From positions 1,488,001 through 1,552,000 of the forward strand of contig NZ_BAAAZF010000001.1 in the NCBI RefSeq assembly GCF_039536765.1: a DNA stretch of 64,000 nucleotides, written 5' to 3'. Positions 45,342 through 53,360 of this stretch are shown here, piece by piece. Within the stretch, counting starts at the first letter, position 1. Each line of letters begins with the position of its first letter. The DNA is from Parerythrobacter jejuensis. GTDB taxonomy: Bacteria > Pseudomonadota > Alphaproteobacteria > Sphingomonadales > Sphingomonadaceae. Made by a program: the position numbers and the translations under genes. Under the pieces are notes generated by a model. That model made no database searches and was not told the DNA's origin. It was given only the letters and a program-made list of their open reading frames with translations.

Positions 45342-46066
45342 TTGGCCGGCTCCTCTTCCAGCATGGCTTTCAGCTTGCCCAGCGCCTGGCTGCGCAGCTG
45401 ATGAACGCGTGGCACGCTGACTTCGAGGATCTCGGCGATTTCGGTCAGGTTCAGCTCCTCCACGAAGAACAGCTGCAGCACCAGCTGGAGCCGCTCGGGT
45501 AACGCGCGCATGGCCTCGATCAGCCGCTCCCGGTCATCCATCGCAGCCAGCATCTGGAACGGATCCGGCGTATCGTCGGCAAAGGCACAATTGGCCTCGT
45601 CATAGCTTTCTTCGATCGAGCTCAGGCGCGTTTGCGAGGCCTCGATCGCGCGCAATTCCTCTACGCTGCAGCCAAGTTTTTCGGCGGTCTGCGCGGGTGA
45701 CGGCGGGTATCCGAGCTGACCGGTCAATACGTCCATGGCGGCCTCGTATCGCCGGCGCTTTTGTACCACGGTCCGGCTATCGGGCATGGCCTTGCGCACA
45801 AGATCGAACATCGCTCCGCGCACGCGCATCTTGGCATAGGCGGCAAAGCCGTCCTCGGTCGGACCGTTATGGCGGCGGGCGCATTCGGTCAGCGCGATCA
45901 TGCCTGACTGGATCAGGTCCTCCACCTCCAGCCCGTCGCGACCGACCCCGAATATATGCCAGGCCGCACGCCGGACCATTGGCACGAAGCGGCGCACGCG
46001 CTCCTCCACCTCGGCGGGCGAGGCATAGGCCTGTGCGGCGGCAAATCCGGAGGAGTCGTGCTTCAT
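45338..46066 (-). CDS. fliA: FliA sigma-28 factor, set B
   Basis: 242 aa, full-length sigma-28. Region 2: GLEVEDLIQSGMIALTECAR and FAAYAKMRVRGAMFDLVRKA. Region 3: GYPPSPAQTAEKLGCSVEEL. Region 4: LPERLQLVLQLFFVEELNLT and EIAEILEVSVPRVHQLRSQA. It overlaps the flhA stop by 4 nt, so it is the last gene of slt-flhA-fliA. It likely drives late flagellar genes and is held by FlgM (49552). More canonical than the set A sigma at 42496. Confidence 0.94.
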   Translation of the reverse strand: MKHDSSGFAAAQAYASPAEVEERVRRFVPMVRRAAWHIFGVGRDGLEVEDLIQSGMIALTECARRHNGPTEDGFAAYAKMRVRGAMFDLVRKAMPDSRTVVQKRRRYEAAMDVLTGQLGYPPSPAQTAEKLGCSVEELRAIEASQTRLSSIEESYDEANCAFADDTPDPFQMLAAMDDRERLIEAMRALPERLQLVLQLFFVEELNLTEIAEILEVSVPRVHQLRSQALGKLKAMLEEEPAN

Positions 46067-48183
46067 GCGGTCAAAGTCTCTTCATCGGGTGCGATCAATC
46101 CGGGTTGATCTGGCGTGATTTGATCGGGCGCTGCTGGTTCGGGTTCGCCGATCACCGCCGCCACTTCGACCGGTTGGCTCGCGGGCAATTCCTGGATCGA
46201 CAGGACCAATGCCTGCGGCACGCGGGTCTTGAGCAAGGCCGCAAGAGCTCGCCGCACCGGTGGTTGTACGATCAGCGCGACGACGCCGCCGGTCTCGCTG
46301 GTCAATTGCTCCATCCGCAGGGCGATCATGGCGCCGCAATCGGGCTCGATCAGCGGTTGGCCGGTGGCCGGATCGGTCATCCCGCCCAGGATCGCGCCCT
46401 CGAGCGCGGCATCCAGAGTGGCGACTTTCAGCGGAGTCCCGACCGGGCAGACCTGGCCTACGATCCAGCCGCCCAGATCGGCACGGATGTGATCGACCAG
46501 CTCGTTGAAATCCTGCGTCTTTTGCAGGCCCAGCGCGAGGCTGGTGAAGATCGGCTGCGGGTGCCCGAGGCCGATCCCGTCTGCAATCAGGGCGCGCAGG
46601 ATGCGGGTAAGCGCGGCGAGCGAGAGCGGTTCGGGATGGATCGCTTCGACCAACCCTGCCGAGCGATCGCGCAGCGCGTCGAGCATCGCCCGCACTTCCT
46701 CGGGGCCGAGCAGGTTTTCCCCGCGCGCCAGCAGCAGCTGGTTGAGATGGGTCGCGATGACAGTGCTGGGATCGACGGTCAGATAGCCTTCCGCAATCGC
46801 CAGTTCGCGCTGGGCAGGATCAATCCATAGCGCCGGGCAGCCGAAGCTGGGATCGCGGGTCTCGATGCCGGACACACTGGCCGTTCCCGCAACATCGCCG
46901 GTATCGATGGCCAGCACCTTGTCCGGCCGGACTTCGTCCTGGCCCAAGATCACGCCGCCCAGCGTTACGCGATAGGAATTGGGGGGCATTTCGATGATGT
47001 CGCGCACCCTGAACTGGGGCAAGACAAAGCCGAATTGGCGCGACAATTGTTTGCGGATGCCGGTGATGCGGGCCACCAGCGGAGAGCCGCGGGCCTCGTC
47101 AACAAAATGGACTAGGCCGTAGCCGAGCTCGACCGAGACCAGCGTCTGGTCGGTGACTTCCTCGATCCCGAACTGGTCGGGCGGGCTTGGATCGATCTGC
47201 AACTCGGCGGGTTCGGGCGTGTTGGCCCGTTTGCGCAAGAGGTACCAGGCACCAAAGGCAAGCGAGGCAGCAGGCAGAAACAGCAATTGCGGCATAGCCG
47301 GGATCAGACCGATTGCGCCCAGCACGAGCGCCACCGGCAACCAACCGCGTGCCTCGGCAAACTGGCCACCAATCTGGCCGAACAGATCCTTGGTATCGGT
47401 AACGCGGGTCACAATCGTCGCCGCTGCGATCGACAGCAGCAAGGCCGGGACCTGCGCGACCAATGCGTCACCCACAGCCAGCGTGACATAGCGTTCACCG
47501 GCCTCGGCCGCGCTCAGATCATGGGTTATCATCCCCAGCGCAAAGCCGGCGATGATGTTCACGCCCAGGATCAGGAGTGCGGCAATCGCATCGCCTTTTA
47601 CGAATTTCGAGGCGCCATCCATCGCACCGTAGAAATCCGCCTCGATCGCGACTTCGGCGCGGCGTTTGCGGGCCTCGTCTGCCGTCATGAGTCCGGCGGC
47701 GATATCGGCATCGATCGCCATCTGCTTGCCAGGCAAGGCATCGAGCACAAACCGCGCCGACACTTCCGAAACACGGCCAGCACCCTTGGTGATCACCACC
47801 ATATTGATGATCAGCAGGATCACGAACACGAAGATGCCGACGATGAAATTGCCACCGACCAGGAATTCGCCGAAGCTGTTGATCACCTGCCCGGCTGCCG
47901 CCCCGCCCTCGTGGCCATTGACCAGAACGATGCGGGTCGATGCGACGTTCAGCGAAAGGCGCAGCAAGGTTGCGAACAGCAGGACCGAGGGAAAGGCCGA
48001 AAAATCGAGCGGTCGCACGGAATTGAGTGCAGTGGTCAGGATGGCCACTGACAAGGCGATATTGAGGACGAAGAACACGTCCAGCATGACCGTCGGGATC
48101 GGCAAGACCATCAGGACGATCAACGCCAGGATACCGGCTGGCAAGGCAAATGCGCCCGGGATCGAAAGGACCCGCGCAATCAC
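46063..48183 (-). CDS. flhA: FlhA, set B, complete
   Basis: 706 aa, full length. The membrane half carries FSAFPSVLLFATLLRLSLNV and MDGASKFVKGDAIAALLILG. The cytoplasmic half includes the conserved EVRAMLDALRDRSAGLVEAI. It overlaps both the transglycosylase gene upstream and fliA downstream by 4 nt. FlhB, FliP, FliQ and FliR for set B are not in the window. The protein differs throughout from the partial FlhA at 1-925, so the two are old paralogues. Confidence 0.96.
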   Translation of the reverse strand: MIARVLSIPGAFALPAGILALIVLMVLPIPTVMLDVFFVLNIALSVAILTTALNSVRPLDFSAFPSVLLFATLLRLSLNVASTRIVLVNGHEGGAAAGQVINSFGEFLVGGNFIVGIFVFVILLIINMVVITKGAGRVSEVSARFVLDALPGKQMAIDADIAAGLMTADEARKRRAEVAIEADFYGAMDGASKFVKGDAIAALLILGVNIIAGFALGMITHDLSAAEAGERYVTLAVGDALVAQVPALLLSIAAATIVTRVTDTKDLFGQIGGQFAEARGWLPVALVLGAIGLIPAMPQLLFLPAASLAFGAWYLLRKRANTPEPAELQIDPSPPDQFGIEEVTDQTLVSVELGYGLVHFVDEARGSPLVARITGIRKQLSRQFGFVLPQFRVRDIIEMPPNSYRVTLGGVILGQDEVRPDKVLAIDTGDVAGTASVSGIETRDPSFGCPALWIDPAQRELAIAEGYLTVDPSTVIATHLNQLLLARGENLLGPEEVRAMLDALRDRSAGLVEAIHPEPLSLAALTRILRALIADGIGLGHPQPIFTSLALGLQKTQDFNELVDHIRADLGGWIVGQVCPVGTPLKVATLDAALEGAILGGMTDPATGQPLIEPDCGAMIALRMEQLTSETGGVVALIVQPPVRRALAALLKTRVPQALVLSIQELPASQPVEVAAVIGEPEPAAPDQITPDQPGLIAPDEETLTA

Positions 48184-49127
48184 AGGCCGAACGCCTTCAG
48201 CCGCGCATAGGCACGGCGGGCATGATCACCGGCACTGCTCGATGCAGGCTCGCTGCCAAGTGCGAAATTGTCGCGCAGCAAGGTACTGATCTTGGGTAAC
48301 TGCGGCATGGTCGGCGCGGGAATGGCTGCTGCTGCAGCGCCAAGACTCGTGGGATAGCGTTGCATTTGCGGGCGCGTCACCGGCGTTCCGGAGGTGGCCG
48401 GGGCAGAGGCTATGCTTGCTGGCGCGAACACTCCTGCTGGCAAGAACGCGCCTGCTTGCGAAAACATGGGAGCGGCATCACCCGCGGGCATCGCCCGCTC
48501 GATCTTGGTGCGCAGGACATCCATCACACCGGACAGGCTGCGCGGTGCCCCGCCGGGGGAATAGAAAATTGGCCGGTTGGCGGCTGCGGCCTTACCGAAC
48601 AGGGCCGGCGCCGGGGCATCGGGCGAACGCTTCAGGGCGGTCAGGAAACGCGAGGCACCGCCGCTGCCCAGAAAATGGGCGAGATAGAGCTCGCCCGCAT
48701 CCGGCTCCCGCCCCAGCACAGGCACCAGCGCGTCACGATTGTCTTGTGCGAGGGCGCCCGCCATCAGCGAGGCGACCTGCGGATCGTTGCGCAGCGCGAG
48801 GATCTGCCCGCGCTGGACGGGATCGCTGACCACCGGTCCACGCGATCCGGGCTGGATCGCGCTCGCAACCTGACCCAGGCCCAGCGAAGGCCCGTGACGA
48901 CGCATGACGTCGAGCCAGGTCGATTCAATAAACTGGAACAGCCCTGTCGCGCTGGAAGTCGGGGCCTTGGCCGTGGGATTGAGGCTCGATTCAACCTTGG
49001 CCTGGGCCAACAGATAGCCGAAATCGACGCCTGTCCGTTCCGAGGCTTGAGCTATCGCCGTTTGCACGCGCGGCGGGGCCGACGCAGCTGGCTGGTGCAG
49101 TATGGGAAGAGACCGGGCGTCGCTCAC
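48180..49127 (-). CDS. Flagellar SLT-type lytic transglycosylase
   Basis: 315 aa. The SLT domain lies near the N-terminus: Glu46 in YLLAQAKVESSLNPTAKAPT, then ATGLFQFIESTWLDVMRRHG, and YLAHFLGSGGASRFLTALKR. The C-terminal half is Ala/Pro-rich and low-complexity. It lacks a Sec signal, so like FlgJ-linked or SltF enzymes it may be exported through the rod. Peptidoglycan cleavage would let the rod pass. It begins the slt-flhA-fliA unit, 49 nt after a sigma-54 promoter. Set A has no muramidase of its own in the window. Confidence 0.88.
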   Translation of the reverse strand: MSDARSLPILHQPAASAPPRVQTAIAQASERTGVDFGYLLAQAKVESSLNPTAKAPTSSATGLFQFIESTWLDVMRRHGPSLGLGQVASAIQPGSRGPVVSDPVQRGQILALRNDPQVASLMAGALAQDNRDALVPVLGREPDAGELYLAHFLGSGGASRFLTALKRSPDAPAPALFGKAAAANRPIFYSPGGAPRSLSGVMDVLRTKIERAMPAGDAAPMFSQAGAFLPAGVFAPASIASAPATSGTPVTRPQMQRYPTSLGAAAAAIPAPTMPQLPKISTLLRDNFALGSEPASSSAGDHARRAYARLKAFGL

Positions 49128-49176
49128 GTAATGGATCCTGTTGCGTCCGGGTTCATTCCGGACTGGACCCGTTCAC

Positions 49177-49192
49177 AGCAAAGGGCGTGCCA
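49177..49192 (-). promoter_or_regulatory. Sigma-54 promoter for slt-flhA-fliA
   Basis: Minus strand TGGCACG-CCCT-TTGCT, an exact match to the -24/-12 consensus, 49 nt upstream of the transglycosylase ATG. Needs an enhancer-binding activator. Confidence 0.9.
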
Positions 49193-49219
49193 AACTGGCC
49201 GATCACCTGCGCCCGGCGC

Positions 49220-49555
49220 TCAATAATTGACTGCCCGCGCCAGCTGATACGTGCCCGCCCCGCCCGAGAGGGCATCGAGCCGGGCCGAAACATTGGCCGC
49301 GAGCAGGTTGCGCACACGGCGGTTGATCTCATTCAATTGGCGCGCCGTTTCCAGCAACCCGCGATGATCGTCGCCCAAACCATCGGGTTCACAAGCCTCG
49401 ATCCGCTCACACATGGCGAGCTTTCCACGGCTGGCTGCCACCAGGCCGTCGAGATCGAGCGCGGCAAGCGCTTGCCGCTCCTCCTCCAGAACGGCAATCA
49501 TCTGCCGCAAATCTGCGGTAAGCTGCACCCTGTCTTGCGATACCGAAGTGCTCAT
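49220..49555 (-). CDS. flgN: FlgN-like FlgK/FlgL chaperone, set B
   Basis: 111 aa, all-helical. The FlgN pattern is seen in RQMIAVLEEERQALAALDLD and in the C-terminal NEINRRVRNLLAANVSARLD. FlgN binds the C-termini of FlgK and FlgL before export. It overlaps flgM by 4 nt in a flgA-flgM-flgN unit. A 16-nt palindrome lies inside its coding sequence (49462-49477). Confidence 0.85.
   Translation of the reverse strand: MSTSVSQDRVQLTADLRQMIAVLEEERQALAALDLDGLVAASRGKLAMCERIEACEPDGLGDDHRGLLETARQLNEINRRVRNLLAANVSARLDALSGGAGTYQLARAVNY
49462..49477. promoter_or_regulatory. 16-nt palindrome, candidate sigma-54 activator site
   Basis: CGGCAAGCGCTTGCCG, perfect dyad. It lies inside flgN, about 270 nt upstream of the slt-flhA-fliA sigma-54 promoter. 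The identical 16-mer occurs at 52900-52915 upstream of the flgB sigma-54 promoter. Enhancer sites of NtrC/FlbD/FleQ-type activators are dyads at such distances. Confidence 0.5.
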
Positions 49556-49854
49556 TCGCCATGCCCCAGCATCAGCCGCGCCGCGATCAGGGCATCGGCA
49601 ATTTGGGTCGGGACGATCGGGTAACTGCCGTCTTTCAAGGCCGACCGAATTTCAGCGACACGATCACTGTCGACCGGCGGCTGGCCAGGCTCAATTGCGG
49701 CGCCCACTTCGACGCGGACCCCTTCGGGCGCAGGCGCGCTGTGTTTCGCGACGTCCTGCCGCGCGCCGGAGTGCCCGGTGGCAGCCCGCGTTCCTGGCCC
49801 GATCGGGTGCGAGGGGGCGATGGCTGCCAGCCTCTGGGTGTCTAACGGTGACAT
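49552..49854 (-). CDS. flgM: FlgM anti-sigma-28 factor
   Basis: 100 aa. The disordered N-terminal half and the C-terminal sigma-binding helices (VDSDRVAEIRSALKDGSYPI, then QIADALIAARLML) are typical of FlgM. It is exported once the hook is complete, releasing sigma-28. It sits between flgA and flgN, with a possible sigma-28 site 28 nt upstream. It is the only FlgM in the window, although two sigma-28 genes exist. Confidence 0.88.
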   Translation of the reverse strand: MSPLDTQRLAAIAPSHPIGPGTRAATGHSGARQDVAKHSAPAPEGVRVEVGAAIEPGQPPVDSDRVAEIRSALKDGSYPIVPTQIADALIAARLMLGHGE

Positions 49855-49882
49855 GATCAGTTCCTATCCTTTTCCAAACCCC

Positions 49883-49908
49883 AGAACGGCACTGCGCGCG
49901 CGTGTTTA
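49883..49908 (-). promoter_or_regulatory. Candidate sigma-28 promoter of flgM-flgN
   Basis: Minus strand TAAA-N14-GCCGTTCT, 28 nt before the flgM ATG. Autoregulated sigma-28 transcription of flgM is common. The spacing of 14 equals that in the two giant-gene elements. Confidence 0.5.
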
Positions 49909-49941
49909 AGGGGGTATGAGAAGAAATCTTGCAGCGGTGCG

Positions 49942-50436
49942 CTAGTCCGACGGGATGACGACCAGGCCCGGACGTTCGATCCGCGCCCGCACTGATCCGG
50001 CCTTGCGGCTGGTGCGGACCTTGATCCAGTCTCCAACTGCACCGCCCTCTTCGGCTTCGCCTTTCTGCTGCACCGAAAATCCGCGGCCGCGCACTGCGAT
50101 GGTGATCATTTCGCCGCGCGCGACAACCGGCTGAGATGTTTGCGCCACGGCTTCCCGCACCAGGTTGACATAGATGCGCCATCCCCCGGCGCCGGGGCAG
50201 GCGACCTGCACTGTCCGGCCAGGCGCGCCATACCAGTCGAGGGCAAGCGGACCGCTGCAAGTTTGCAACCGCAAGCGGCGGTCGACCGGTGCGCGCGCGC
50301 CGCCACTGGTGCCAATCGCGTTGCCGGTGAAACCTTCCACCAACCGGTCAATCTGCGCCGCATCTTGATAGGACGGGGCCTGCGCGGCGGCTGGGGCCGC
50401 GATCACAATCGCAGCCAGTAAAACGGGGTGTCGCAT
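49942..50436 (-). CDS. flgA: FlgA, P-ring chaperone, set B
   Basis: 164 aa from MRHPVLLAAIVIAAPAAAQA, a clear Sec signal. The start is fixed by GAGGAGGCTCCC directly upstream; the open frame is longer but has no signal in that extension. The SAF-like C-terminus includes PVVARGEMITIAVRGRGFSV and ends RIERPGLVVIPS. It assists FlgI ring assembly. It is the first gene of flgA-flgM-flgN behind its own sigma-54 promoter. Confidence 0.88.
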   Translation of the reverse strand: MRHPVLLAAIVIAAPAAAQAPSYQDAAQIDRLVEGFTGNAIGTSGGARAPVDRRLRLQTCSGPLALDWYGAPGRTVQVACPGAGGWRIYVNLVREAVAQTSQPVVARGEMITIAVRGRGFSVQQKGEAEEGGAVGDWIKVRTSRKAGSVRARIERPGLVVIPSD

Positions 50437-50473
50437 GGGAGCCTCCTCAGGTTGAATATCCCAGCACCACTCC

Positions 50474-50489
50474 AGCAAAGCGCGTGCCA
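50474..50489 (-). promoter_or_regulatory. Sigma-54 promoter for flgA-flgM-flgN
   Basis: Minus strand TGGCACG-CGCT-TTGCT, a full consensus match, 37 nt upstream of the flgA ATG. Confidence 0.9.
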
Positions 50490-50631
50490 TTTGGGCCCGG
50501 GATGCCCCTAGGTATGACTACCGATCCCACCGGTCGCCGCGCCTTCATCATAAAATGCCAGACATGCAGCAAAGGTCAGGCCGCAGATCGGCGCGCCGGG
50601 CCAGAGGGGTCCGTCCCACGGAGAATCAAGC

Positions 50632-51741
50632 ATGGGTTATCAGCAATCGTTCGGCAGTTTTTCGCTGGGGCGCCTCGGGCGTCGGAGGCGGCATTCCGAT
50701 ATGCCGGAGAACGCATCACCGGCCCCGGAGGCGGATACTGGCTTCGGCGATGCAGCCAGGCATGATTTGCTGGACCAGATTGCTGCATTCCTGCTGCGCA
50801 ATCATCTCGACATCACGCCTGCCAATCTCGGTATCGCGCATGCGGTTCAGTCCGGCAGCGATCTCGATCTCGCACAGAAAATTGCCGACCGGCAGATCGA
50901 TGGCGAGCCGATCACACAAGGCTGGCTGGACGAAATTACCCTCAAGCCCGACCCCGCCGAGGCCGAACGCGCCGCCATCGAAAAGATGATGGACCAGCTC
51001 GAAGACTCGATCACGGGTTTCGCCAAGACGACCGAGACAGCACGCAGCGAGACCGGGGCGTGCCGCGATGAATTCGACCAGCAACTGTCTGCCGCCGATC
51101 CCGGTGCAAACGGCATGAACCCGGAGCCTTTCCTGACGATATCGAAGGCCATGTTGAGCACGCTCCAGCGGATCGAAACCAGCATGAAACACAGCCAGGC
51201 CGAAACCGAGAAACTACAGACCAACCTTGCCAAGGCCCGTTCTGAAGCCAATTGCGACCATCTTACCGGTCTCCCCAATCGGCGCGCGTTCGAGCGCGAG
51301 CTCTATGCCTTTCACAAACAGGCTCTGGAGTCCGAAGAGGATCTGTTCGTCGCCATTTGCGATGTCGATCACTTCAAGCGGGTCAACGACACATTTGGCC
51401 ACGATACGGGCGATCGCCTGTTGCGGGCCATTGCCGGGATCCTGCAATGCTTCGCCTCCGAAGATTGCTTTGTCGCCCGCCACGGCGGAGAGGAGTTCGT
51501 GATCCTGATTCGCGCTGTCGACCAGGAAGGCGCTTTCGAGCGGCTCGACAAGGCACGGCGCGAGCTGGAGGGGCGGAAATTCGTCGATCGCCGGCAAAAC
51601 CGGCCGATGGGCAAGATCACATTCTCTGCCGGTCTGTCGAATGTGATGGACACCCCCAATCCACGCGATGCCCTGGCCGCAGCCGACGCAGCGCTTTACC
51701 GCGCCAAAGAGCAGGGGCGTAACCAGATCATTGCCGATTGA
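50632..51741 (+). CDS. GGDEF diguanylate cyclase
   Basis: 369 aa, soluble. Residues ~1-190 have no known domain: acidic and helical, with a coiled coil around 160-205. The GGDEF domain fills ~205-365: DHLTGLPNRRAFERELYAFH, the metal-binding ICDVDHFKRVNDTFGHDTGD, and the active motif GGEEF at ~286. The signature is intact, so it should make cyclic di-GMP. No RxxD inhibitory site was seen before the motif. It starts behind GGAG and is divergent from flgA. Probably links flagellar regulation to cyclic di-GMP. Confidence 0.92.
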   Translation: MGYQQSFGSFSLGRLGRRRRHSDMPENASPAPEADTGFGDAARHDLLDQIAAFLLRNHLDITPANLGIAHAVQSGSDLDLAQKIADRQIDGEPITQGWLDEITLKPDPAEAERAAIEKMMDQLEDSITGFAKTTETARSETGACRDEFDQQLSAADPGANGMNPEPFLTISKAMLSTLQRIETSMKHSQAETEKLQTNLAKARSEANCDHLTGLPNRRAFERELYAFHKQALESEEDLFVAICDVDHFKRVNDTFGHDTGDRLLRAIAGILQCFASEDCFVARHGGEEFVILIRAVDQEGAFERLDKARRELEGRKFVDRRQNRPMGKITFSAGLSNVMDTPNPRDALAAADAALYRAKEQGRNQIIAD

Positions 51742-51771
51742 CGCCTGCTTTCCGGCACTCAAGCTATCACA

Positions 51772-52170
51772 TCAGGGACGAACAGCCGCGGCATCATAGG
51801 CCAGGACCACGTAGACATCGCTGGATGGACCAGGCTCGATAATCAGGCGCGGGGAATAGCCCGCCATGTTCGCTTCCCCTGCCATACGCGATGCCCGCTC
51901 CCACACGCGGTTCCGGTCCTGCGCGAGATAACGACCGAATATGGTCAGCCGGATGCGCGGGTCGGGCGCTTCCAGGGCCAGCCACTCGGTCAGACTTGTT
52001 CCTCCGTCCACCTCCCGAAACAGCGCGTGGCCCTGCGCAACCACAGTATCACGTGGACGGACAGGCTCCCGCTCACGTGCGGCAACGAAACCCGCCAAAG
52101 TGGTCAGAAACAGGATCAGGGCCAGGTCGGCCAGGATGACTTGCCACGCCGATGTGCCGATGCGGATCAT
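51772..52170 (-). CDS. ExbD/MotB-like single-helix protein
   Basis: 132 aa. One membrane helix at ~9-30, SAWQVILADLALILFLTTLA, with Asp15 near its start, the position of the proton-carrying Asp in ExbD, TolR and MotB. The remainder is periplasmic and has no OmpA-type peptidoglycan-binding domain. It overlaps the ExbB/MotA-like gene by 4 nt, so the two probably make one proton channel. Family assignment is by helix pattern and partner. Confidence 0.6.
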   Translation of the reverse strand: MIRIGTSAWQVILADLALILFLTTLAGFVAAREREPVRPRDTVVAQGHALFREVDGGTSLTEWLALEAPDPRIRLTIFGRYLAQDRNRVWERASRMAGEANMAGYSPRLIIEPGPSSDVYVVLAYDAAAVRP

Positions 52171-52823
52171 GCGGCGTGGCTTTCAACTGTGCTGCGCGGC
52201 GGACAGGCCGGTTCAAGCTGTTGCGCCATCCATTGGACCAGTTCCTCCCTGTCTTCCTCCTCCTTGCGTCCGCGCCGCGCAATGGCAGCGGCCAAAGGAT
52301 GGAAAAGCAGATGCGCGAACATCAATCCGTAAAAAGTAGAGACCACCGCCGTGGAGACCGAAGCCATAACATCGCCTCCACCCGCAAGCTCTGATCCCGG
52401 CAGTTGGCTGAGCGCGATAAGGGTGCCCGCAAGGCCCAACACCGGGGCAAGCTCGCCCGCTTGCTCCAGAGCGGCAATCGCAGTTTCGCGGCGCAAGGTG
52501 CGTTTCGCGACATGTTGACGATGCTGGTCGAGCAGAGCTGTGGTGGAGCGTTGGCGGATCATGGCCGCAGTCGCATCGCGCAATTCCTGATCGGAAACGG
52601 CGGCAGCATGAACACGGATCACGCCATCACGGCGCATCTGTTCAACCTGGCCGGCCAGCTCCGCCCGCTGTTCTGACAAGTCGAACTTGCGCGTCACCAG
52701 CGCTCCCAACTGGCGCGCCGTCTCACGACTGTCCCGCCAACCCGTCCGGGCCAGAGCCACCACGATCGTGCCGGTCGCGACAAAACCGGCGCTGACCGGA
52801 TCGATCAAGAGCTGTGCATCCAC
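52167..52823 (-). CDS. MotA/TolQ/ExbB-family proton channel protein
   Basis: 218 aa. A signal-anchor-like first helix (~6-27), a long charged cytoplasmic part, then the family core LEQAGELAPVLGLAGTLIAL and STAVVSTFYGLMFAHLLFHP, two helices with the conserved Gly/Thr pattern. It is separate from the true MotA at 60966. Transcribed away from flgB with the ExbD-like gene behind it. Possibly an accessory stator or energiser; the target is unknown. Confidence 0.82.
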   Translation of the reverse strand: MDAQLLIDPVSAGFVATGTIVVALARTGWRDSRETARQLGALVTRKFDLSEQRAELAGQVEQMRRDGVIRVHAAAVSDQELRDATAAMIRQRSTTALLDQHRQHVAKRTLRRETAIAALEQAGELAPVLGLAGTLIALSQLPGSELAGGGDVMASVSTAVVSTFYGLMFAHLLFHPLAAAIARRGRKEEEDREELVQWMAQQLEPACPPRSTVESHAA

Positions 52824-52899
52824 GGTTGGTGTCCTTTCGCTTCATTCGTGAGAACGGCAGGCAGGACCCATCCTTAAGGTGCGCCCAATTGCCGGATTA

Positions 52900-52915
52900 G
52901 CGGCAAGCGCTTGCC
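52900..52915. promoter_or_regulatory. 16-nt palindrome upstream of the flgB promoter
   Basis: CGGCAAGCGCTTGCCG, perfect dyad, 56 nt upstream of the sigma-54 -24 element and identical to 49462-49477. Candidate enhancer site. Confidence 0.55.
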
Positions 52916-52971
52916 GGTCAGCGCCCTATGAAATCTAAATTCTCGCTGTTTTTCAATGTCCTAGAGATTTC

Positions 52972-52987
52972 TGGCACGGGGATTGCT
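52972..52987 (+). promoter_or_regulatory. Sigma-54 promoter for the flgB operon, set B
   Basis: TGGCACG-GGGA-TTGCT, a full -24/-12 consensus, 25 nt upstream of the flgB ATG. It should drive flgBCDEFGHIJKL and perhaps motAB. Confidence 0.93.
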
Positions 52988-53012
52988 CTAACAGACACCG
53001 AAAGGAAGGACG

Positions 53013-53360
53013 ATGAGCGAAAGACTGTTCGGCATCCATGGCGCAGCGCTGGAATTGCGCTCGCAGCGCATGGGATTGCTCACCAGCAATATCGCAAACG
53101 CCGCCACACCCGGCTACAAAGCGCGCGATATCGATTTTGCCGCAGCCCTTGCCGCCAAGACCAGTGGTGCGGGCACGGACCAGGCGCTGGCCGGCAACAC
53201 GCTCTATCGCATTCCGACCATGGATTCCGCCGATGGCAACACGGTGGAGCTCGCCAACGAGCAACTCGCCTTTGCCGAAAACGCCGTCGCCTATTCGGCC
53301 ACCTTGTCCTTTGTCCAGGGCAAGGTCGATACCGTCAAACGCGCGCTGAAGGGTGAATGA
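53013..53360 (+). CDS. flgB: FlgB proximal rod protein, set B
   Basis: 115 aa. The motif LLTSNIANAATPGYKARDID and the C-terminal LSFVQGKVDTVKRALKGE fit FlgB. A strong AGGAAGGA ribosome site precedes it, downstream of the sigma-54 promoter. It overlaps flgC by 4 nt. It opens an uninterrupted flagellar operon of at least eleven genes. Confidence 0.93.
   Translation: MSERLFGIHGAALELRSQRMGLLTSNIANAATPGYKARDIDFAAALAAKTSGAGTDQALAGNTLYRIPTMDSADGNTVELANEQLAFAENAVAYSATLSFVQGKVDTVKRALKGE

Noticed and set aside
47287-48051. Plus-strand open frames across flhA (set B)
   Set aside because: Antisense shadows rich in His/Arg/Gln, without motifs; flhA on the minus strand explains the region.
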